Positions 1-5,879 of a DNA stretch of 23,840 bases are shown here, one piece after another (the first letter of the stretch is position 1; each line of letters starts with the position of its first letter). This stretch comes from Oscillospiraceae bacterium (GTDB taxonomy: Bacteria; Bacillota; Clostridia; Oscillospirales; Acutalibacteraceae). Position numbers and translations under genes: made by a program. The DNA lies in NCBI GenBank assembly GCA_019417045.1, contig DXWE01000012.1, forward strand, positions 1 through 23,840. The letters are read 5' to 3'. Under the pieces are notes generated by a model. It was not told where the DNA came from. It did no database searches and worked only from the letters and a program-made list of their open reading frames with translations.

Positions 1-134
1 CCCTAAATTAACGGGTTTCGCTTCCTCACACGTTGTTTAATTCTCAAGGTCCTCTGCCGCCCTGTAAAGAAGGGGTTAACCAGCTCCTTTTAGACAGCTC
101 GATTATTTTAGCACGCCTGTTGGATCGTTGTCAA
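1..134 (-). promoter_or_regulatory. rRNA operon promoter and transcribed leader, reading out of the left edge
   Basis: On the minus strand a TTGACA (129-134) is followed after 18 bases by TAAAAT (105-110), with an A/T-rich stretch upstream (about 135-165) that resembles an UP element. Downstream the transcript carries CCTTGAGAATTAAAC (about 37-51), the kind of sequence that precedes 16S or 23S genes in Firmicutes (boxA-like leader), and then runs to base 1. The rRNA gene itself is not in the window. Draft contigs often break at rRNA operons, which fits this edge. The -35/-10 pair is seen directly; the rRNA assignment is inferred from the leader. Confidence 0.65.
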
Positions 135-355
135 GAGGTATTTTTAATTTTTTCAAACAAAAACCAATTCTATTTTGTAGTCGATCGTTTCTATGTTCCC
201 GAAACGAATAGAGGCAATACTTAATTACATAATTATAGAAGACAAACCCCAAAAGATTGCAATTGGACATGGTAGAGCCGTCTCAAGGCAAAGGTAAAAC
301 ACCACAATTATGAAGCAAGGAATATATTAAAAACTGACAAACTTTTTGAAAGCTA
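135..355. other. A/T-rich intergenic spacer without a recognisable gene
   Basis: This lies between the outward-reading rRNA promoter and the promoter of the LacI-type regulator. It is much more A/T-rich than the coding DNA. A TATAAT on the minus strand (232-237) has only a poor -35 partner (TTGCAA, 257-262, 19-base spacer), so a second rRNA promoter is possible but weak. I see no convincing ORF or RNA gene. Confidence 0.5.
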
Positions 356-384
356 TTGACACAAAAACAGGTGTGTGTTAGCAT
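356..384 (+). promoter_or_regulatory. Promoter of the LacI-family regulator
   Basis: TTGACA (356-361) is followed after 17 bases by TAGCAT (379-384), preceded by a TGTGT stretch that may act as an extended -10. CATAAT (382-387) is a better hexamer, but its 20-base spacer is too long. The predicted transcription start, near 391, lies immediately before the operator palindrome at 395-408, which suggests autoregulation. Confidence 0.55.
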
Positions 385-394
385 AATACTGAAA

Positions 395-408
395 ATGAAA
401 CATTTCAT
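395..408. promoter_or_regulatory. LacI-family operator 1 (imperfect centre)
   Basis: The site is ATGAAA-CA-TTTCAT, an inverted repeat with 6-base arms. It matches the palindrome at 1511-1532 except for the central dinucleotide (CA instead of CG). It lies at the predicted transcription start of the regulator gene, as expected for negative autoregulation by a LacI-family protein. The repeat is seen directly; binding is inferred. Confidence 0.65.
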
Positions 409-468
409 AATTTAGATATTTGGGGAAAACGGGGATGAACAGCCGCCCGGAAGAAGGATCATCGTGAT

Positions 469-1473
469 ATGAAGAAGGCAACAATCAAGGATATTAGCAG
501 GGTGACAGGGCTGTCACTGGGCACTATTTCCAAATATCTGAATGGCGGTTCCCTGCGGGAAAGCAACCGAAAGATAATTAAGCAGGCCATCCACGATCTG
601 GATTATTCTGTCGACGAGTACGCACGGGGCTTTGTCTCCGGACAGACGAAAAGCATCGGCGTTCTGCTCCCCGAGTTTGACAATTTGTTTTATGCCCGAA
701 TTGCCTCCAAGCTGGAGGAGATCTCTCGGAAATATGGCTATGCGGTTACGGTGAGGGAATCCCGGCGCGACCCACAAAAGGAGAAGGAGAGTATTGGCTG
801 GTTTATTACCATGCGTGTGGATGCCCTTGTGGTTGTACCGGTCTCCAGTGGCAAGGCGTATTACGAGGACATTCTCAAGGATATCCCCATTCCGGTGGTT
901 TTTCTGGATCAGTATATCGAAGGCCTGAACTGTGAGTTCGTGATCGTGGACAATCGGCAGGTTTCGCGCAGGAGCGTTGGCTATTTGCTCGACTGCGGGC
1001 ACAGAGAAATCGCCATTGTCAGTGCCCCGGAGGGAGTCTACACATCCGATGAACGGGTGTGTGGATATCGCGAGGCCTTTGAAGAACGGGGCTTGGTCGC
1101 GGATCCCTCCCTTTGCTACCGCATTGAGGAAAACACGGATATCGCTTACCGGACAATCAAAGGCATATTGCAGGAAAAACGCTGCACAGCGATGTTTGCC
1201 TGTACGTTTCCCAACACCTACGGCATGATTTTCGCCGTCAACGAGCTGCGGATCTCGGTGCCGCGTCAGTTGTCGCTGCTGGGCTTTGACGACATGATGT
1301 TTACCAGTTTGTTCCGTCCGAAGCTGAGCATTGTGGATCAGCCCGTCAACCAGATTGCGCAGGTGTGTATCGAGCGGATTATGGAATTGATTAAACAGCA
1401 CGATTGCGACTATCGTGTGAATACCCTTCCCTGTAATTTTGTGGTGAACAAAACGATTGCCAGAAAAAACTAA
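469..1473 (+). CDS. LacI-family transcriptional regulator
   Basis: This is a 334-residue DNA-binding repressor, the usual LacI/GalR length. Residues 4-26 form the helix-turn-helix and hinge entry (TIKDISRVTGLSLGTISKYL), followed by a periplasmic-binding-protein-like sensor domain from about residue 62 (KSIGVLLPEFDNLFY) to about 325, including the LGFDD motif typical of the family. The ligand is presumably a sugar or sugar phosphate from the downstream pathway. It is transcribed in the same direction as the catabolic genes. Identical half-sites at its own promoter (395-408) and before the GH172 gene (1511-1532) make it the likely local repressor. The start at 469 is 9-14 bases after a GAAGGA. 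A ten-codon upstream ORF (435-467, own ATG) ends one base before this start and could couple translation. The effector cannot be read from the sequence. Confidence 0.93.
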   Translation: MKKATIKDISRVTGLSLGTISKYLNGGSLRESNRKIIKQAIHDLDYSVDEYARGFVSGQTKSIGVLLPEFDNLFYARIASKLEEISRKYGYAVTVRESRRDPQKEKESIGWFITMRVDALVVVPVSSGKAYYEDILKDIPIPVVFLDQYIEGLNCEFVIVDNRQVSRRSVGYLLDCGHREIAIVSAPEGVYTSDERVCGYREAFEERGLVADPSLCYRIEENTDIAYRTIKGILQEKRCTAMFACTFPNTYGMIFAVNELRISVPRQLSLLGFDDMMFTSLFRPKLSIVDQPVNQIAQVCIERIMELIKQHDCDYRVNTLPCNFVVNKTIARKN

Positions 1474-1510
1474 AAACAGGATTCGCAAGTGTCAGGGGTA
1501 TCTATAGGAC

Positions 1511-1532
1511 AAAAATGAAACGTTTCATTTTT
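1511..1532. promoter_or_regulatory. LacI-family operator 2, perfect 22-base palindrome
   Basis: AAAAATGAAAC and GTTTCATTTTT form a perfect 22-base palindrome centred on CG. This is the classic form of a LacI-family operator (TGAAACGTTTCA core). It lies 113 bases before the GH172 start and 37 bases after the regulator stop codon. A TATAGG-like -10 at about 1503-1508 would place it just downstream of the polymerase, but I could not find a strong -35. The core is two bases shorter than a CcpA cre site, so a local regulator is more likely than CcpA. Confidence 0.8.
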
Positions 1533-1645
1533 GAGGGATGGGAGAAAAGATTTCCTATAAAGCCATTTTCATCCGGTGCAGGTACAGGCAGAAACTTGTT
1601 TTGTCCGCAGTAAACCATTCCATTTGACAGAGGAGGAGATGCCAT

Positions 1646-2725
1646 ATGTTAAGAGATCTTGCGTATAGGGCCGGCGTTGTGACCAGAATGGTCACGGCGG
1701 AAAATCCTACAGGCGAAAAGGGGAAAGCCTGTATGGCCGTCCCGAATCCGGAGGACCCCGCTCTGTATTGGAGCAAATATTCCCTGGGGAAGGGATGGAA
1801 GGTCAGGCCCTTTATCCGAGTGGAGCCCCACCAACACGTCGTGATTGCAGACATTCAGGGAAGCGGCTGCATTGATCAGATTTTCTTCGCCTCTGACAAA
1901 GAGCGTTTTTCAGAGCTTGTCCTGCGGATCTATTGGGACAACGAAGAGACTCCCTCTGTCGAATGCCCGCTGGGGGCCTTTTTCTGCATGGGCATTGACT
2001 CGAGGCCCCACAACGTTTACTCCCTGCCTGTCACGGTGGCGCCCCACCGGGGTATGAACTGCTATTGGTCCATGCCCTACAGAAAGGCCGCCCGTATAGA
2101 GGTGGAGAATCAGGGGGATACCCCTGCTCAGATCCTGGCCTACAAGGTGCTGTATCATGTGGAGCCGGTGCCGGAGGATGCCGCCTATTTCCATGCGCAG
2201 TACCGCCAGAGCCTGACACAGGAGGCGTCCCCTGTCCACACCATTCTGGACGGCGTCAAAGGTTGCGGTGTGTATGTGGGGACCTATCTCATGTGGACGA
2301 ACCTGAACGGCGGCTGGTGGGGCGAGGGGGAAGTGAAGTTCTATATTGACGGGGACACGACCTATCCCACCCTGTGCGATAACGGCACCGAGGATTATTT
2401 TGGCGGCGCCTGGAACTTCGGCGGCTACGGCGTTTTGGGAGATGAGGAGCGGGAATTCCACTCCCCCTTCCTAGGACTGCCCATGGTGTCGTCTCAGGAT
2501 CCCTGCTCTCCCAAAAAAATCGAAATGTATCGGTTCCACATCTGTGATTGTATCGGCTTTTCTCAGGATCTGCGGGTGACGGTGGATACCATCGGCTGGC
2601 GCCGTGACCACACAAAATACAAACATCTCTCTGAGGATGTCCGATCTGTCGCCTTCTGGTATCAACGGGAACCTCACGGAGAATTCCCTTCGTTGCCGGC
2701 GGTGACAGAGCGCTTTGAGCGCTGA
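1646..2725 (+). CDS. GH172 (DUF2961) furanosidase, predicted exo-alpha-D-arabinofuranosidase or D-fructofuranosidase
   Basis: This is a 359-residue DUF2961 / glycoside hydrolase family 172 protein. Known members act on alpha-D-furanosides: difructose dianhydride I synthase/hydrolase (alphaFFase1 of Bifidobacterium dentium) and exo-D-arabinofuranosidases. The signature NGTEDYFGGAWNF spans about residues 246-258. The two catalytic glutamates of alphaFFase1 (E270 and E291 as I recall) are 21 residues apart; here E249 (GTED) and E270 (REFHSPF) have the same spacing. No signal peptide is visible, so it should work in the cytoplasm on imported oligosaccharides. The start follows GAGGAGG. It is the first gene of the operon, downstream of operator 2. 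FucI, epimerase and kinase genes in the same operon favour D-arabinose as product. Family membership is strong; the substrate is inferred. Confidence 0.88.
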   Translation: MLRDLAYRAGVVTRMVTAENPTGEKGKACMAVPNPEDPALYWSKYSLGKGWKVRPFIRVEPHQHVVIADIQGSGCIDQIFFASDKERFSELVLRIYWDNEETPSVECPLGAFFCMGIDSRPHNVYSLPVTVAPHRGMNCYWSMPYRKAARIEVENQGDTPAQILAYKVLYHVEPVPEDAAYFHAQYRQSLTQEASPVHTILDGVKGCGVYVGTYLMWTNLNGGWWGEGEVKFYIDGDTTYPTLCDNGTEDYFGGAWNFGGYGVLGDEEREFHSPFLGLPMVSSQDPCSPKKIEMYRFHICDCIGFSQDLRVTVDTIGWRRDHTKYKHLSEDVRSVAFWYQREPHGEFPSLPAVTERFER

Positions 2726-2807
2726 CGTCCGCCCTTTGCCCGCTGTATGTTGGATTCTGTTGGGATCGGGACAATCCCCCAAAATAATTCAGTAGAGGAG
2801 AATGGTT

Positions 2808-5780
2808 ATGAAAGCAAAGAAATGGCGATCCCGTCTGGCTCTCCTGATGGCATTTGTCCTCGGCACGGCAATGCTGGCAACTGTGCCTGTCACCTATGCG
2901 GAGGGAGACAACCTGCTGGCGGACGGCGGCTTTGAATCCGCCCTGGTGGCGGGGGACGCCCCCGGCTTTGACCACACGCAGGTGACAACCGGCAGCTGGG
3001 TCAATGTATGCTGGTGCGAGCCCTTTACCGACATCAAAGCAGAGGGGAACAGCTCCCTGAAAATCTGCTATTCCTTCAATGGACTGTGCACCGACCAGAA
3101 CTCCCCCGGTGTCTATCAGGACGTGGCGGTGGAGAAGAACACGACCTACCGGCTCACCTTCCAGGCCCGGGTGGACAACGAGAACAAGCAGGCGCTCAAC
3201 GTGGGCTTCCGCAACCCCAATGGCGATGACGTGTGGGCCAATCTGTACAATTACACCGTCACACAGTCGGAGATCGGCACCGAGTTTGCCACCTACGAGT
3301 ACGAATTCTACACCGGCGATCTGGATCTGATCCGGATCTATTTCTACTGCACCGGCCAGGGCGCAGCGGATTACCGCGCGTTTTATGTGGATGAGGCCTC
3401 CCTGGTGAAGGTTGACAAACAGCCCAACCTCCTTGCCAACAGCGAATTTGAATCCGCCCTGGTGGCAGGGGACGCCCCGGGCTTTGACCACACACAGGTA
3501 ACGACCGGCAACTGGGTCAACGTGTGCTGGGCGGAGTCGGTTGCCGACTGGAAAATCTCCGGCAACAACTCCTTAAAAATCTGCTATTCCTTTAACGGCC
3601 TGTGCACCGACCAGGACTCCCCCGGTGTCTATCAGGACATTGCCGTAGAGCCCAACAGCGTGTACACCCTCTCCTTCTGGGCGCTGCGCGTGGGCAGCGA
3701 AGGTACCCCGCTGTATGTGGGCTTCCGCGACCCCAACAGCGACGACGTGTGGAACAACATCGAGCAGCACACGCTGGAGGTCACCGACCTGACGGACAAC
3801 TTCCAGAAGTTCTCCGTCCAGCTGAAGACCGGCGATCTCGACCAGATCCGGGTGTATTTCTACTGCACCGGCCAGGGCGCCGAAGAATTCCGCGGCTTCT
3901 ACATTGACAACGCGGATCTGTCCCTGGACGTGGAGGCGACCGCCGCGGCCCTTGCCGACGCCAGGGAAGCGGCCAAAGCCGCTCTCTCGAGCTACGTCTC
4001 GCTGGATGATTACCGCGAGGCCGAGCAGGCCGAGGTGACCGCGGCGATCGCTGCGGGACAGGCGGCCATCGACGCCGCCGCCGATGTGCGCGCTGTGAAT
4101 CAGGCCCTTGCGGATGCCAAGGCTGTTATCGACGAGATCAAAACCGACGCCGAGCTGACCGACGCGGGGCTTTTCAACGCCAAGGAAACGGCCAAGGCCG
4201 CCCTCTCGGGCTATGTCTCGCTGGACGACTACCGCGAGGCCGAGCAGGCTGAGGTGACCGCGGCGATTGCTGCGGGGCAGGCGGCCATCGACGCTGCCGC
4301 CGATGTGGAGGCGGTGAATCAGGCCCTTGCGGACGCCAAGGCTGTTATCGATGAGATCAAGACCGACGCCGAGCTGACCGCTGAGGAAACCCCCGATCCC
4401 GGAGAGGAGGACAACCTGCTGGCGGACGGCGGCTTTGAATCCGCCCTGGTGGCGGGGGACGCCCCCGGCTTTGACCACACGCAGGTGACAACCGGCAGCT
4501 GGGTCAATGTATGCTGGTGCGAGCCCTTTACCGACATCAAAGCAGAGGGGAACAGCTCCCTGAAAATCTGCTATTCCTTCAATGGACTGTGCACCGACCA
4601 GAACTCCCCCGGTGTCTATCAGGACGTGGCGGTGGAGAAGAACACGACCTACCGGCTCACCTTCCAGGCCCGGGTGGACAACGAGAACAAGCAGGCGCTC
4701 AACGTGGGCTTCCGCAACCCCAATGGCGATGACGTGTGGGCCAATCTGTACAATTACACCGTCACACAGTCGGAGATCGGCACCGAGTTTGCCACCTACG
4801 AGTACGAATTCTACACCGGCGATCTGGATCTGATCCGGATCTATTTCTACTGCACCGGCCAGGGCGCAGCGGATTACCGCGCGTTTTATGTGGATGAGGC
4901 CTCCCTGGTGAAGGTTGACAAACAGCCCAACCTCCTTGCCAACAGCGAATTTGAATCCGCCCTGGTGGCAGGGGACGCCCCGGGCTTTGACCACACACAG
5001 GTAACGACCGGCAACTGGGTCAACGTGTGCTGGGCGGAGTCGGTTGCCGACTGGAAAATCTCCGGCAACAACTCCTTAAAAATCTGCTATTCCTTTAACG
5101 GCCTGTGCACCGACCAGGACTCCCCCGGTGTCTATCAGGACATTGCCGTAGAGCCCAACAGCGTGTACACCCTCTCCTTCTGGGCGCTGCGCGTGGGCAG
5201 CGAAGGTACCCCGCTGTATGTGGGCTTCCGCGACCCCAACAGCGACGACGTGTGGAACAACATCGAGCAGCACACGCTGGAGGTCACCGACCTGACGGAC
5301 AACTTCCAGAAGTTCTCCGTCCAGCTGAAGACCGGCGATCTCGACCAGATCCGGGTGTATTTCTACTGCACCGGCCAGGGCGCCGAAGAATTCCGCGGCT
5401 TCTACATTGACAACGCGGATCTGTCCCTGGACGTGGAGGCGACCGCCGCGGCCCTTGCCGACGCCAGGGAAGCGGCCAAAGCCGCTCTCTCGAGCTACGT
5501 CTCGCTGGATGATTACCGCGAGGCCGAGCAGGCCGAGGTGACCGCGGCGATCGCTGCGGGACAGGCGGCCATCGACGCCGCCGCCGATGTGCGCGCTGTG
5601 AATCAGGCCCTTGCGGATGCCAAGGCTGTTATCGACGAGATCAAAACCGACGCCGAGCTGACCGCTGAGGAAAACCCCGATACGGGGGACGGCGCCGCCC
5701 CCGTGGCGGCCGCGCTGCTGGCGGTGCTCAGTCTGGGCGCGCTGGTTGTGACCGGCAAAAGGCGGAAAATGTCCCATTAA
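2808..5780 (+). CDS. Cell-wall-anchored multi-CBM surface protein with tandem duplicated modules
   Basis: This is a 990-residue secreted protein. The signal peptide is residues 1-31 (ending TVPVTYA). The order is: module A (about 34-203), module B (204-378), a FIVAR-like three-helix repeat (379-451), a second helical repeat (452-520), then A, B and one helical repeat again (535-952), then NPDTG (956-960), a hydrophobic segment and a KRRK tail. NPDTG is a sortase-type sorting signal, so the protein should be covalently wall-bound. Modules A and B begin NLL(A)xxxFES and resemble CBM4/9-like beta-sandwich modules; they have conserved aromatic and Cys positions (VCWCEP, LKICYS, YFYCTGQG). I cannot assign a CBM family. 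The ATG at 2808 is preferred over 2802 because GAGGAG is 7 bases upstream of it. Likely role: binding the target glycan at the cell surface. Confidence 0.85.
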   Translation: MKAKKWRSRLALLMAFVLGTAMLATVPVTYAEGDNLLADGGFESALVAGDAPGFDHTQVTTGSWVNVCWCEPFTDIKAEGNSSLKICYSFNGLCTDQNSPGVYQDVAVEKNTTYRLTFQARVDNENKQALNVGFRNPNGDDVWANLYNYTVTQSEIGTEFATYEYEFYTGDLDLIRIYFYCTGQGAADYRAFYVDEASLVKVDKQPNLLANSEFESALVAGDAPGFDHTQVTTGNWVNVCWAESVADWKISGNNSLKICYSFNGLCTDQDSPGVYQDIAVEPNSVYTLSFWALRVGSEGTPLYVGFRDPNSDDVWNNIEQHTLEVTDLTDNFQKFSVQLKTGDLDQIRVYFYCTGQGAEEFRGFYIDNADLSLDVEATAAALADAREAAKAALSSYVSLDDYREAEQAEVTAAIAAGQAAIDAAADVRAVNQALADAKAVIDEIKTDAELTDAGLFNAKETAKAALSGYVSLDDYREAEQAEVTAAIAAGQAAIDAAADVEAVNQALADAKAVIDEIKTDAELTAEETPDPGEEDNLLADGGFESALVAGDAPGFDHTQVTTGSWVNVCWCEPFTDIKAEGNSSLKICYSFNGLCTDQNSPGVYQDVAVEKNTTYRLTFQARVDNENKQALNVGFRNPNGDDVWANLYNYTVTQSEIGTEFATYEYEFYTGDLDLIRIYFYCTGQGAADYRAFYVDEASLVKVDKQPNLLANSEFESALVAGDAPGFDHTQVTTGNWVNVCWAESVADWKISGNNSLKICYSFNGLCTDQDSPGVYQDIAVEPNSVYTLSFWALRVGSEGTPLYVGFRDPNSDDVWNNIEQHTLEVTDLTDNFQKFSVQLKTGDLDQIRVYFYCTGQGAEEFRGFYIDNADLSLDVEATAAALADAREAAKAALSSYVSLDDYREAEQAEVTAAIAAGQAAIDAAADVRAVNQALADAKAVIDEIKTDAELTAEENPDTGDGAAPVAAALLAVLSLGALVVTGKRRKMSH
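2907..4161 (+). repeat. Perfect 1255-base direct repeat, copy 1
   Basis: The copy covers modules A, B and the first helical repeat of the surface protein. It appears base-for-base identical to 4410-5664 at a constant offset of 1503 bases (501 codons). Identity starts at the GAC codon of DNLLADG and ends one base into the codon after the helical repeat. Confidence 0.92.
4410..5664 (+). repeat. Perfect 1255-base direct repeat, copy 2
   Basis: This is the second copy of the unit at 2907-4161. The 248 bases between copies encode a second, slightly diverged helical repeat and a short Pro/Glu linker. Absence of silent differences implies a very recent duplication, active gene conversion, or an assembly error. 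Confidence 0.92.
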
Positions 5781-5797
5781 ACGATGAAACCCCTGTG

Positions 5798-5831
5798 GGG
5801 AGCCGCGGCAGAGCTCTTCTCCGCGGCTCCC
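5798..5831 (+). terminator. Intergenic hairpin between the two surface-protein genes
   Basis: GGGAGCCGCGG (5798-5808) pairs perfectly with CCGCGGCTCCC (5821-5831) across a 12-base loop. Only TTT follows, so it is a weak intrinsic terminator at best. It could stabilise or divide the operon transcript so that the surface protein is made at a different level from the genes behind it. Confidence 0.5.
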
Positions 5832-5879
5832 TTTACGGGGCATCCCAGCAGCGGTTTCCTAGAGCGGAGGGCAATAAAG

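Noticed and set aside
232..262. Second upstream rRNA promoter on the minus strand
   Set aside because: TATAAT is perfect, but the -35 (TTGCAA) is poor and 19 bases away, so I did not call it.
435..467. Ten-codon upstream ORF as a functional leader peptide
   Set aside because: It has no strong Shine-Dalgarno and no run of regulatory codons; it is noted only as possible coupling to the regulator start.
514..1488. Long minus-strand reading frame opposite the LacI gene
   Set aside because: It mirrors the codon structure of a clear LacI-family gene, and its product has no recognisable domain. The same holds for long antisense frames opposite the CBM, FucI, DUF6259-like and permease genes.
1511..1532. 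CcpA cre site
   Set aside because: The core TGAAACGTTTCA is 12 bases and perfectly symmetric, two bases shorter than cre, and a matching site lies at the promoter of the adjacent LacI-family gene.
2907..5664. CRISPR or minisatellite array
   Set aside because: The repeat units are 1255 bases, in frame and encode protein modules; no short direct repeats with unique spacers exist in the window.
5784..5879. Extended N-terminus of the second surface protein starting at 5784
   Set aside because: It would run through the intergenic hairpin and place 32 residues before an otherwise normal signal peptide; the ATG at 5880 has the ribosome-binding site.
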